From contig JALLPB010000399.1 in NCBI GenBank assembly GCA_036939975.1, positions 1 to 41,475 of the forward strand: a stretch of 41,475 nt of DNA. The letters run 5' to 3'. Below are positions 23,103 to 33,279 of this stretch, in pieces (positions within the stretch are counted from its first letter, which is position 1; each line of letters starts with the position of its first letter). Below the pieces are notes generated by a model. The model saw only the letters and a list, made by a program, of their open reading frames with translations, was not told the origin of the DNA and did no database searches. Source of the DNA: Cyclostephanos tholiformis (taxonomy: Eukaryota > Bacillariophyta > Thalassiosirophyceae > Thalassiosirales > Thalassiosiraceae). The translations under genes and the position numbers were made by a program.

Positions 23103-23295
23103 TTTTTGAGAAATATTAACGAATTACATCGTGGCAATGCCAGAGTATACATCTCTAGGTATGAAAGTGTTACAATAAAAAATATGCAAAGTCAATTCGT
23201 GAGCTCGAAACGCAAGCCGACCGCTCGATCGACCATAAACAGTTTAATAAATGATATTCATTCAATGGCAGCGATCTCAGATCCAAAAGAGATAT

Positions 23296-23856
23296 CTAAG
23301 TCTCTTTCAGGTGCTTTAATTCCGTACCCTTCGCCGTAACTGCTGCAGGCCCGATCTCTCCTTTATAAGGAACGAAATATCTCACCGTGGTATGCTCCTT
23401 CCCCGATCGCTCGTTCAGGATCACCAAAGTTTGAACCAATACCAATATATTCCCCTCTCTCTGCAGAGTTTTGGTGTCGACCACCGTGGCCATCCCATTC
23501 ATGGTGGGCATCCGACTGACGATCCGAACACTCTTGCCTGGATTGTCGCTCGTCGCCAGGACCGTCTTCACCCTGTCGCCGGGTAGCGTCTGCCGGAATT
23601 CCTCCCCCAGTCTCAACTCCAAATCCAAGTCCGTCACGCGACTGAGCTTCTTTATCTTGAATTGCTCGTCGTCGAATTCAATGATGTTTATGGTGTCGTG
23701 CTCGGCTTCGCCCTTCTCGTGCGCTTCGATGGCAAGTTCGGTCACGCCCATCGTCTCAAGATATCCGCGCATGGATGGAGATCCCCTCCGCTTGTCAAGG
23801 ATCCACGTCCCGTTCATGGTGCCTAGAATACCCGCTGATGCGATGGGCTCCGTCAT
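23296..23856 (-). CDS. Fatty-acid-binding-protein-like (calycin fold) protein
   Basis: Small single-exon protein, 186 residues from the ATG at 23856 (context ACCATGA). An upstream in-frame ATG at 23904 would add 16 unremarkable residues. The N-terminal pattern (MNGTWILDKRRGSPSMRGYL, then ETMGVTELAIEA) resembles the FABP signature: Gly-x-Trp opening the first strand, then a helix-turn-helix lid with YL-x-x-MGV. The rest alternates charged and hydrophobic residues in short strands joined by turns, for example KTVLATSDNPGKSVRIVSR and NILVLVQTLVILNE, as in a ten-strand barrel that holds a lipid or other hydrophobic ligand. There is no signal peptide, so it is probably cytosolic. The family call is from pattern only, the ligand is unknown, and another calycin is possible. 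The gene is head to head with CCT theta. Confidence 0.55.
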   Translation of the reverse strand: MTEPIASAGILGTMNGTWILDKRRGSPSMRGYLETMGVTELAIEAHEKGEAEHDTINIIEFDDEQFKIKKLSRVTDLDLELRLGEEFRQTLPGDRVKTVLATSDNPGKSVRIVSRMPTMNGMATVVDTKTLQREGNILVLVQTLVILNERSGKEHTTVRYFVPYKGEIGPAAVTAKGTELKHLKET

Positions 23857-24114
23857 GGTGGGTCTTTTCATTGGAGAAGAGGACCAACATACCGTACGTA
23901 CCATACCACCACTCCCACTACCTACCTACAGCTGTACCTAACTACCTGCTTTGTATAAAATCCCACGGAAAACCTGCCCCCCCACCACCACCGACCGTCG
24001 ATTGCGTTCTTTTGGTTTTGGCATTGCTCTGGCAAAACATAATATCATACTATCGCACCATCACTTTCATCGCCAGGAGAATTCTAGTAAGCATTATATA
24101 TTCAGCGGAAGAGG
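23857..24114. promoter_or_regulatory. Divergent spacer between the FABP-like gene and CCT theta
   Basis: 258 bp between the two start codons. It contains pyrimidine/CCA-rich patches (about 23905-23935 and 23970-23995) and no motif I can name. A promoter role is inferred from position. Confidence 0.35.
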
Positions 24115-25776
24115 ATGGCTCAATCAATGGCCTACAACCAAGCCGCCGGCATCGGCGGCATGCTCAAGAAGGGCCATCGTGCCATGGAGGGTCTCGAGGG
24201 CGCCACCCTACGAAACGTCGAGGCTTGTCACGAGATATCGACCATCACTCGCACCTCCCTCGGCCCGAACGGCATGAACAAACTCGTCGTGAATCACCTT
24301 GGCAAGATAATCGTAACGTCTGACTGCGCGACGATAGTCAAATCTCTCGAAATCGAACACCCGGCAGCGAGGATGCTGCAGCTCGCGGCCGAGGCGCAGG
24401 ATTTCGAATGCGGCGACGGCACGAACTTGGTCGTTAGCTTCGCGGGGGAGCTACTGGCGCAGTCCGTGGATCTTTTCCGGATGGGATTGCACCCCTCCGA
24501 CGTGGTGTCGGGATACTCCAAGGCGGGCGACAAGTTGCTCGACGACTTCCTCCCCCCCATGGCTCAGCTGGTCAGGCCGATGACCGACGGCAGGGCGAAG
24601 GAGGAGCTGGTGAGGGTGGTCAAGCCGGTGTTGGCGGCGAAGCACCTCGGCTCCGAGGACATCCTGGCACCCCTCGTCGCCGAGGCATGCCTAGGGACGA
24701 TGTCGTCGTCGACCGTCGGACCTGCGTCCTTCTCTGTCGAATCCGTCCGCGTCGCCAAGATCCTGGGGGGGGGGATCTCGCAATCGCACGTAATTCACGG
24801 CTTCGTCGCACTGCGCGGCCTCGAGACGACGAAGACCTCCGCGACGGACGCGAAAGTCGTAGTCTTCGGATGCGGCATCGAGGCAAGCGCCACCGAGGCC
24901 AAGGGCACCGTCCTGATGAAGAACGCCGACGACCTGAAGAACTACAACAGGTCAGAGGAGAAGAAGATGGAGGAGGTCATCAAGAGCATCGCCGACTCCG
25001 GAGTCAATGTTTGCGTCTCAGGGGGGACCGTATCGGAGATGGCGCTGCACTTCATCGAGAGATACGGCATGCTCTGTCTCAAGATCGGGAGCAAGTGGGA
25101 GCTACGCAGGCTGTGCGTGGCCACTGGAGCGACGGCATTGGTCAGGCTGGGTGCGCCGACGCCGGACGAGATGGGACACTGCGATAGCGTATACCAAAGG
25201 GAGGTGGGAGGCAGGCCGGTTACGATATTTTCCCAGTCAGAGGGATCCAAAACTAGCAAATTGTCCACCATCGTGCTTAGGGCATCGACGTCGTCGGTGT
25301 TGGCCGACCTGGAGAGGGCGATCGACGATGGCGTACATGCCGCGAAAACTGCGTGCAAGGATGGGAAGCTGGTGCCCGGCGCAGGCGCCACGGAGATGGA
25401 AATGGCGCTGAAGATCCGCGCCTTCGCTGACACCTGTCCTGGATTGGATCAGTATGCCATCAGGGCCTTCGGGAAGGCGCTAGAGGTCGTGCCCCGGACC
25501 TTGGCCGAGAATGCCGGGTTAGATCAGGGTGTGGTCCTCGCCGCATTGGGTGCCGCCCATGCCGGTGGAAAACTCAGCGCGGGGGTTGATATCGATGCGA
25601 TGGGGGTCACCGATGCCTCAGGGGTCATTGATCAAACTAATGTGCTGGACTTATATTCCACCAAGGTCTCGGCTTTGAAACTCGCTATTGATGCAGCGTT
25701 GACGGTCTTGAGGGTCGATCAGATCATCATGTCAAAGCAGTCAGGTGGCGGAAGTGTGGGCGGAGGCATGGTGTAA
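24115..25776 (+). CDS. CCT8: T-complex protein 1 subunit theta (CCT8)
   Basis: Subunit of the cytosolic hetero-oligomeric group II chaperonin that folds actin, tubulin and WD40 proteins with ATP. A single exon encodes 553 residues, the usual length. Chaperonin motifs are LGPNGMNK (49-56), VTSDCATIVKSLEIEHPAA (67-85) and the ATP-hydrolysis loop GDGTN (100-104). Further family motifs are DTGxN-like ADSGVNVCVSGG in the apical domain, EEMGHCDSVYQREVGG-type spacing, the VPGAGATE nucleotide loop, and the C-terminal LRVDQIIM followed by a Gly-rich tail (SGGGSVGGGMV) projecting into the cavity. HxxGLEGATLRNVEACHEI-like N-terminal sequence and the TRTSLGPNGMNKLVVNHL segment identify theta rather than another CCT subunit. 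The coding region is GC-rich. The start lies in GGATGGCT. Confidence 0.96.
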   Translation: MAQSMAYNQAAGIGGMLKKGHRAMEGLEGATLRNVEACHEISTITRTSLGPNGMNKLVVNHLGKIIVTSDCATIVKSLEIEHPAARMLQLAAEAQDFECGDGTNLVVSFAGELLAQSVDLFRMGLHPSDVVSGYSKAGDKLLDDFLPPMAQLVRPMTDGRAKEELVRVVKPVLAAKHLGSEDILAPLVAEACLGTMSSSTVGPASFSVESVRVAKILGGGISQSHVIHGFVALRGLETTKTSATDAKVVVFGCGIEASATEAKGTVLMKNADDLKNYNRSEEKKMEEVIKSIADSGVNVCVSGGTVSEMALHFIERYGMLCLKIGSKWELRRLCVATGATALVRLGAPTPDEMGHCDSVYQREVGGRPVTIFSQSEGSKTSKLSTIVLRASTSSVLADLERAIDDGVHAAKTACKDGKLVPGAGATEMEMALKIRAFADTCPGLDQYAIRAFGKALEVVPRTLAENAGLDQGVVLAALGAAHAGGKLSAGVDIDAMGVTDASGVIDQTNVLDLYSTKVSALKLAIDAALTVLRVDQIIMSKQSGGGSVGGGMV

Positions 25777-25950
25777 AAAAAACTCAGCGTGTCCTTGAGG
25801 GGTACTTTCACGATAGAATTTCATACATGCCATAAAACATCGGATCTATTTCTACGATTATCACGGTGCAGTTGCTCCGATCTGACTCAGACTCGGAAGA
25901 GTCTAAGGAGTAGATCTTTCGCAAGTATTTAGCATGATTTCGAATCGTGC

Positions 25951-26166
25951 CTAATAATTGTCCATGTTAATTGCTAGATTAAATTGAAAAACTCCTGGAT
26001 CATGACGGGGACTTAAAGGCACTGATTTGTCTCGAGGAGGAATATCCCTTATACTTAAAGGGCATCTCTCAGCAAGACATCTCGCAAAGAATTGACCCAC
26101 TCTTTCCTTGTTGTCTTGACGAAGGTATGGCAGAAATTGATCCTTCCCATATCTACTAACAAGCAA
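25951..26166 (-). CDS. Possible small gene or final exon, uncharacterised
   Basis: A minus-strand frame of about 71 codons ends in TAG at 25951-25953 and lacks a start ATG of its own. It can be extended to an in-frame acceptor-like TTTTAG at about 26188-26193 (minus strand), so it may be a last exon joined to a short first exon near 26282-26330. I could not settle the donor. The residues look protein-like, with a balanced composition (YGKDQFLPYLRQDNKERVGQ, then FFARCLAERC), but I recognise no family. A minus-strand gene here would fill the only break in the strand-alternating order of host genes. The rest of the interval 25777-26382 is CCT theta 3' UTR and the 5' space of the next gene, with a G/C-rich hairpin-like patch near 26185-26220. 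Confidence 0.3.
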   Translation of the reverse strand: MLVSRYGKDQFLPYLRQDNKERVGQFFARCLAERCPLSIRDIPPRDKSVPLSPRHDPGVFQFNLAINMDNY

Positions 26167-26382
26167 GATTCGGCCATCCCACTAAAAGCGGGCGCGCTCG
26201 CGGGGGGGGACTCCCCCCTACGATACTCTCTTTTCTTTTCTATCCCACAGCCACCCGCCCCGCAAATGATGACGAACGACATGATGTAATACCTATTATT
26301 CTTTAAAAATAATATCTACCGTCATTTCTTTTTGAGTCTTCCAACAACGATGCGATACTAGCTCTAGCGAGCGAGCCAATAA

Positions 26383-27516
26383 ATGAAGAGATCATCCTCC
26401 GCAGACTGCAATTTCATCGGGCTTTCTTTGAAACGGGTTAAGATATCAACTTCTCCTGGAGAGCTTCGTCTTGATAGAGACATCGACAGCTTGATATCAG
26501 GAAAACGTTGGATGTCCACGGCGAACCTCTGCTTGAGCAATAATGAAAATCACCGTGACTTCTCATCAGATCACAAAGGTAGTCGAATCCATGTTGAATT
26601 GTACAGTCACCACGCTAGACTGGTGAGAGACCCGGTCGATCCGATGCGCCTGCGTCTTACGTGCCTGCATCAGACCACGTCGTCGAGTAATAATTACGAC
26701 CCTACCGATAATTATAATGCGCAGCGGTCGACCCCCTCCCCCCTCCCTCCCGAGCGCTGGACATTCTCGATTCAAGTTCCAAGGATGTATCCACACGTAC
26801 CACCAGCGATCACTCGCGTCACGAGGGATTTTGTGCCGAATACCGAAAATTTGGATGCGAATCTAGACCGATACAACAGCAGCGCATCTGCGGCCATGGT
26901 GGCATCGTCCGTGATGCAAGGTCACGTGGAGCCGCCCGCGCCGAAAAAAGTTTTGATCAACCTTCTCCCACCATCGCTGCATCATTATCCGCAGGGCGGC
27001 GGATTGGGAGATACCCAGGGCTTCATCGAGATTTTGGATATCGACTTGGCCACATCTGTTTACAATTCTTGGACCCCAGTTAGTACGCTTCAGGATTTGC
27101 TCGATTTTCTGATAGCGATGCCCGCTAGACGTTGGGAATGGTGGACCGCGGAGAATGACAGGAGAAGGAATCATCAGCAGCATCAACTGGGATTCTTCAA
27201 TGGTCACCCCCCAGCTGCGCAGCCGACGATTGCACCCGCAACCAACTCTTTTTCGGACATTCATCAACATCAATGTCAGGAGCACCAGCAAATACTCCGA
27301 TTATCGATAGAGCAGGAATCACACCAAATATGTCAATGCGAGATGGATGAGGATGGGGAGCTGAGCAATTTCGAATCCATGACGGAGGATTCTCCGGGTT
27401 TTTCTGGAACTTTACGAACCGAGGGGCTAAATCCATTCACTGCAAATAGATTCGATGTTGGATACAAACGTGAGACCAATACTCGACCTTATTGCGAAGA
27501 CGTGCGACATACATGA
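26383..27516 (+). CDS. UBC-fold (E2 variant-like) protein without catalytic cysteine
   Basis: Single exon, 377 residues. Residues 126-148 (WTFSIQVPRMYPHVPPAITR) match the E2 ubiquitin-conjugase strand-turn with the YPxxPP signature. Residues 213-246 (GFIEILDIDLAT, then WTPVSTLQDLLDFL) match the later E2 region with the W-x-P and the following helix. The position where active E2s have Cys is occupied by Ile/Leu, so it should be a UEV- or RWD-like binding protein rather than an enzyme. The N-terminus has the short motif SPGELRLDRDI, which I associate from memory with many diatom proteins. The C-terminal 120 residues are His/Gln-rich then acidic and look disordered. Its role in ubiquitin signalling is inferred. 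It is convergent with the next gene (145 bp between stops). Confidence 0.6.
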   Translation: MKRSSSADCNFIGLSLKRVKISTSPGELRLDRDIDSLISGKRWMSTANLCLSNNENHRDFSSDHKGSRIHVELYSHHARLVRDPVDPMRLRLTCLHQTTSSSNNYDPTDNYNAQRSTPSPLPPERWTFSIQVPRMYPHVPPAITRVTRDFVPNTENLDANLDRYNSSASAAMVASSVMQGHVEPPAPKKVLINLLPPSLHHYPQGGGLGDTQGFIEILDIDLATSVYNSWTPVSTLQDLLDFLIAMPARRWEWWTAENDRRRNHQQHQLGFFNGHPPAAQPTIAPATNSFSDIHQHQCQEHQQILRLSIEQESHQICQCEMDEDGELSNFESMTEDSPGFSGTLRTEGLNPFTANRFDVGYKRETNTRPYCEDVRHT

Positions 27517-27661
27517 TATTCTTTTGACAAAATAGAAAAAAGTTCATGGGATTCCGTTATTTTAGACTGTTGTTACTAAAGCTAATGTAAATATATCCAA
27601 GGGGTTTATGCAGTGTACTATCATAGCCAGGAGGGTCAAACATCTTAAGGATATATATCAT

Positions 27662-29051
27662 TCAAAACTGCTGAGTGAGATAGTATCCTCCGAATGTTTC
27701 GTTACCATCAAAACGATGATTGTGATGTATATCACGCCCAAATGGATGGATATCAATGTTGGATATCATTTCTTGATTCCCCTTGGTAAGGGAATGAGAA
27801 AAGTCGCCCTGTAAAGAGTACAATTCTGGAAATATGGATGAAGTCGAACGATGTTCGGGCTGCCGCGGAGGTGCTAAAGGAGTGAAATTGAATGGTGCGT
27901 ATCCTGTGAAGGACTGGTGATCGTGAACAATCGACTGATTCGTGGCAGCGTGATGATAACGAGGGGGGAAGGGAGATTGCTCACTATGTTGGACTGCGTC
28001 GAGAGTCGAGGGGTCTGGGTACCCCATCAACTCAGAATCATCAAGGTCGTCGTCTAGTTCATCCTGGTGCGTTTGAGCCTCCATCATTTCCTCAGCAGCT
28101 TTTGCTCCAAAGAAACCAAGAAGTAACTCTTTTGAAGCATTTCTTATTGGTACGTCATCCAACACGTGTCTATTCGCAGTCGCGACATTGGACAGCGATC
28201 CCAGCACACTCAATACAACTGCTGAGTCGCCGTCTGACATCTGACATCGCTCTGCCCAAGTCTTAAACGTCTTCGTCACGTGATTCGCAATAACTTCCTT
28301 TGTATGACATGTCCCTGCTCCAGAGAGAAAATTTTGGCTGCCAATCTGAGCAAAATAATTCCTCCGTTTCTCTCGTTTCTCTGGTAGAAGGGAGTTTACC
28401 ACGGAATATATCGTTCGCAATGCTTGAGACGTATCTAGGACAATGGCCGTTCTAGTTAAGCGCTTCTATAATTGAATGTGGCATAAAATCTGTGAGGCTG
28501 TCGAAATTTTTGGAGATGGATGATACGTCACCAATGAATCATACCTTTTTTCCATCATTTCCGCCAGATTCTTGATATGACAGGAGAGCTCTCTGCGCGG
28601 CATTAACGAATGAGTCACGCCTGCCAAGTTGATCGCGTTGCTGTTGACCTGATGGGAGGACGAAAATCACAACCGAGTGCTCGTATTTGTCGCGGAAGTC
28701 GCAAAGTCTATCAACTCCAGCGTCGAAAGTATCATCGTTTGGGTCAGAAGAAGTGACTTCGAGCCGACTGGCATCTTCTGCACTGTAAATTCGTGCAGCG
28801 ACGCTGGGACTCCCTGTCACCACAAGGTGTGGTCCGCCTAGCAAATTCTCGACAACGCGTAGTTTTTGGCTGATCGGACGCAGCTGCACCTCCCAATCTT
28901 TGTCGTTTCGCCGTTGACGAAATTCGGATCGTAGTTGTCATTGACAATCATATTATGTAAATCTCCCGGATCGAATACTTCTCTTACCTTTGGGGCGCTC
29001 ATTCGCCTTCCGCTTGACTAGGACTGTGCCAAATGTAAGATTTGCAGGCAT
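27662..29051 (-). CDS. Uncharacterised three-exon gene
   Basis: I derived exons 29051-28988, 28897-28545 and 28465-27662 from GT-AG sites. Introns of 90 and 79 bp keep the frame and give 406 residues, starting MPANLTFGTVLVKRK. No known family is recognised. The first 130 residues look like a mixed alpha/beta domain (GGPHLVVTGSPSVAARIYSA, and EHSVVIFVLPSGQQQRD). The central part is helical and basic (TIYSVVNSLLPEKREKRR), followed by helices with a small acidic patch (DELDDDLDDSE). The C-terminal 120 residues are rich in Pro, Ser, His and Phe and probably disordered. There is no signal peptide or membrane segment. Both exon junctions fall inside sensible sequence (RPKDWEVQL and GKKKRLTRTAIV), which supports the model. 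It is head to head with the sulfotransferase gene. Confidence 0.7.
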
Positions 29052-29284
29052 CGTTGCTTATGAAGCTTGGCTTATGCGGTAGCTTTGTTGCGAGAGGCAA
29101 CTTCGCTCGAGATTTAATTGAATCGACGTCGAGACCCATTAACAGAAACATCTTGTCAACGGGATACCGAAAATGACGAACTTATTCCTATGTAGAATTG
29201 CTATGTTGGGCGGGATTCAGTCCTCGTCCCTCCTCCGTTGCTCAACAAAGACAACACAACATACACTATAATATCAGTAGCAAA
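29052..29284. promoter_or_regulatory. Divergent spacer between the uncharacterised gene and the sulfotransferase
   Basis: 233 bp between two head-to-head start codons. No specific promoter motif is recognised, and the role is inferred from position. Confidence 0.35.
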
Positions 29285-30679
29285 ATGAATTTCACTGAAT
29301 CGAAAGCCGTCGATGGCGTGCCATCAAATGGAAGGCAACAGTATATGTTACTTCGTTCTCCAAAAGCTGGGATTCCATCCAAATCAAAGCTTCCATTCCT
29401 CGTCCTACTCATTGGCGTCGGGATTGTAATTAGTCGATCGTGGAGTGATATTGGTCCTCGATTGATTCCGAGCTGCTCAACTCTACCAAAGAGTGATCAG
29501 GTTGCGTTTGCAGAGAGTATTGAGCGTCAAGATGATTCCCATATTCAAAAGCGCATTGCCAATGTCTCGCTTCCCCTTATCTGGCTGATGTCCTTCCCGG
29601 CAAGTGCAATGTTTGTATTGCGTGATGTGATGATATGGAAAATTTCGCCAGCTCACGCAAGCACATTCTTTCCTCTTTGTGAATTCCAGAATTCGGGGAC
29701 ATCCTACACGAGCTATCTTGTCAGGACAGTCACGGGTAAAGATACTGCCACCAACTACGGTAGGGAACACCTTAAAAAGGACGGGACGAGCGAACCTGTA
29801 TTCAGAGACAAACCCGGAGGCCCATTCTGGACTACCCCTATGAGAGACGATGACTATCGTCCGAAACGCGGCTATCTCCTAACCAAAACGCACTGTGGTG
29901 GTAGATGTGACGTCTGCGGCCCAGAAGGGTACATGGAGAACCACCAAATCTTCTCACGCCGATGTGTTGAAGGTTACCACATTGAAAACGATGCTATCAC
30001 GGGCGAACCGAAAGAGATGATGGACCATTACAGTACAGATCTAGTGGCTGGAGCTGTTCATCTCATACGCGATCCGTTTGATAACGTCATATCACGATTT
30101 CATCTTACATTAAATCGTTTTGGGAGGAAGAACGAATCTGACAAACTCGCCAGGTATCCGAGGTCGAAGGAAGGATTTCGAGCTCTGTGTAAGGATTGGG
30201 GCGAATGGTTCTACGACGAAGAGAGAGCGTCCAAGTTCTACAATGACGTGTTTGACGACGTGAAAGAAATACCATGGTGAGTGAATTAAGGCTAGGTTTT
30301 AACCCTTTTGATGATCGAAGCATTTCGACATAACTTCTTCATTCGTGGATGTATTAAATTTTTTACCGCCCGCCATCCCAGTCACGCAGATTTTTTCATG
30401 TACATCCAATGGCATAACCTTGCATTCGCCACGACGTGGAATCTTCGCATACCATCCTTGCTCCTCCACTATGAGAATTACACATCTAATTTCAACCAGA
30501 CGAAAGACTTGCTGATCAAGTTCTTGGACCAAGAGGAGATCCACGAGCCCCCTCTATTCGAGACTGGCAAAAGTTATAGAGACTATTACACAGATGATGA
30601 GATTCAGAATGTGTCGATTATGTTTTCCAGGCTCGCCCTCAGCAAAACTTGGGCGCATACGAAACATTACTTTGATTGA
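29285..30679 (+). CDS. Type II membrane sulfotransferase (PAPS-dependent)
   Basis: Probably a Golgi enzyme that moves sulfate from PAPS to a glycan or protein. My model has three exons, 29285-29599, 29690-30276 and 30382-30679, giving 399 residues. The first intron (29600-29689, 90 bp) is GC-AG (GCAAGT to TTCCAG) and has no stop in frame, so it is easily missed. Removing it restores the 5'-phosphosulfate loop SFPNSGTSYTSYLVR (103-117). The second intron (30277-30381) is GT-AG. A single N-terminal membrane segment (about 37-51, PFLVLLIGVGIVIS) follows a short cytosolic tail. A Cys-rich HCGGRCDVCGP stretch and the 3'-phosphate motif LIRDPFDNVISRFHL follow, with LLLHYENY later on. The first ATG is at 29285 and has the context AAAATGA. 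The acceptor substrate is unknown. Confidence 0.85.
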
Positions 30680-31122
30680 TATTTTTCGGTTCGTGTGTGA
30701 TATTTAAGTTCCATTTGGTACACTCAAGCGATGAGACCAGAGAGCTGATGGTCGAAGACCCTTCAGTGACGGGAGTCAACCAAGAAGGAATGATATGTAG
30801 GTGATACGTCCTGCTCCGTATAATATTATTTATTGTCTCTATGTTCATTCTCGATAAATGTAGGTAGATATATTGATTGCTTCATATCTGGGTTGTTTTC
30901 AGGCCTTACTATTAATCGATTATTTTTTGCTTAGCCTACAAGCATAAAGCCTAGAGATAGAGGAGATATTTCTCATAACATTATTGGTAACGACAGCAGC
31001 AATTTTCAACTGCCTGCAGTGCCGAATCGAAAATGGTCAGTGCGTTGATGAAATCTTTTCCGGGTCAGCGAACCCCCATTAAGAAAAAGTCCAAGGGTGC
31101 AGAGAGAAAATAGCTTTAAGGA
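30680..31122. other. Convergent 3' intergenic region
   Basis: 443 bp between the stops of the sulfotransferase (+) and the HAT-repeat gene (-), presumably both 3' UTRs. It is A/T-rich around 30800-30970. A 26-codon + strand frame at 31033-31113 encodes a basic peptide but has no other support. No RNA gene or repeat is recognised. Confidence 0.5.
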
Positions 31123-33243
31123 TTAAGTAAGATTGTTCTGTGAATTCAGTTGGCCCAGAAACTGTTGTGGCGGCTGCATCATCGGATGTCCTTGCTGAAA
31201 CTGATGAAACCCCATAGGTGTAATGCCCGGGTACATCATTGGCGGTTGGCTGAAGATTGGCGGCATCATTGGCTGTTGAAATATCAGGGGTTGTTGCTGC
31301 ATCGGAATCGGCGCATAGTTAGGCCGCAGGTCATCTACTTGCTCGGTTTTTACCGTTGTGCGGATGAACTTTTCGAGGCTCTCACACTGTTTATTTAGCA
31401 TGTTGACATGCGATGTCTCCCCGACTCTTGCACGGAGGTAAAATGCAGAGTGCATCACACTACAAACCTTGGACTGCAAGGCGATTACCGCGGAGTCGAC
31501 GGTTGGCCCGTCGAATCCAGGGATTTTCGCATTCGTTAGCATAATCTGTTGCGTGTAAAGAAGCTGATTGTCGTCGACAGCAGACACTGAATGAGATATG
31601 TTTAACCGGTGTGTACTACGAGTGAGATTTTAATACACTTTACCTTCCGAAATTCCCATGCAATCGAAGCGTGAAGTTGATTTCGTTGGGCTTCACTTTG
31701 CGAGTCAAATAAGCTCATCTCCCTTTCGTTGGCTTGCTGGACCGCCTTGAGGGCACCACCTGCAACAGACGCTCTCATATCAAGATCGGCTTCCAACGCT
31801 TCCTTGTCGGCAATCTGTGATGATGTCGAGATGAGCGATGCGGTGAGAGATCGTAAATGAATCATGCATAGCATCGTTGCCGAATACGCGAGTTTATGAA
31901 GACTTACGATTTTATTTTCTATCGACTCTTGCGCTCTCGTTACCTCGTCCTCTTTGAGAGCTGTCATCATCCAGCACGCGTGGCACAGCTCGAGCACGGC
32001 GGAGCCCAGGTTCCTACCATCGTTGGTTGTTTCCGTGAGCATTCTCAGTATTCTCAGCGCGGCCTCGTTCCCGACCAGATCCTTTCCCGAGGGATCGCCC
32101 AGCTTCGGCGGAGACGCCGCGAAGAGAGCCGGTTCCGGCCGCGATGGTATCGACCCCCCATCTCTCGCGAGCCACAGCATTTCTATTTCGGGGGGCATAT
32201 TCCTCGATGCCGTGAACAGGATCGCCGCGGTGGTATCTATCCTCCCACCGCTCACCGTAGCCGTGATTACAGGAGCCTTGGCGTCCCACCTCGAACGCTT
32301 CGACGGCCTCGCGGCGTCCTCTTCCCCATCGTCCCGCGCCGCCCCGACGGCCCCCGGCGACGAGACGCGCAGATCCGACATTGACCCGACCCGTTCCGTG
32401 GCGACGTCGGCGACAGGTGGGGATTGACCTCCCCCTACCCCAAGGTGCTCCCTCCTCGCCGCGCCCTTGAGCTCGTCCAACGTCAATTCGGGATTCTTCC
32501 TCAGCGAGCGCATCATGCGAAGGAATTCGTCCCACAGCGCGGCTCGATCGGCGGGTTCTGCCACTCGCGGACCACCGCCGTCCTCGCCGCCCCCGCCGAC
32601 GAGCGCACGTAGGTAGATACTCTGCGCCGTCCGCGGCCTCCCCCTCTCCTCAAGAAATCGAGCGTACTCCGACCAGATCTTGCCGGTCCCCCCCGCCACG
32701 GGACAGTTGATCGCTTGCTCGTAAACCTCCGTCGCGGACTTGTTCTGAAGAGATATAAGGAAAGAGTGGGAGAGATTTTAGACGTGAAACAAGGGTTGGC
32801 GTGAGATGGGGTAGGAATTCCGTTCAAAGAGAGAAGGGGGGTAGAGAGCGGGCGTTTCCCCTCGTCCGAATAAGTCATGTTGAAATTCTGATACTAAATC
32901 ATCCAGATCTATTATTATTCTAACACACGCGGCGTTGGGCTTCGAACACGCCATGGCATTTTACGGCGTGATCTCGTCTATTAATGATAGGAGGCGAGTC
33001 AGGCCAGCGCGTGCTCTTTCTGGGTGCCTTTCGTACCATGTAACCCTAACTCGCCTCATCGTGTCCCGAAAAGGGCCAAATAAATATGGCCGGTGGCGAT
33101 TGCTTCGGTCGTACTTCGATGTTCGACGTCGCGACTTTAGGACGACCGCGCACTCCGACACATTCATCCATCCTCCGACCTTCTCGCCGGCATTGAAATT
33201 CGCACAAAGAGCGTAACGACAAACCAAATGAACGGGCGAAATC

Positions 33244-33279
<36 letters not shown>

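Noticed and set aside
23471..23941. 156-codon + strand frame
   Set aside because: Antisense to the FABP-like gene, Ser-rich with no recognisable fold; the minus strand has the better composition and a single continuous domain.
31033..31113. 26-residue basic + strand peptide (ends KKKSKGAERK) in the convergent 3' region
   Set aside because: Too short, no splice partner with a clear donor, and it lies in 3' UTR sequence of two genes; kept only as a note.
31564..31643. Alternative acceptor at 31587 for the last intron of the HAT-repeat gene
   Set aside because: It puts the final exon out of frame; the acceptor at 31564 keeps the frame and gives an 80-bp intron.
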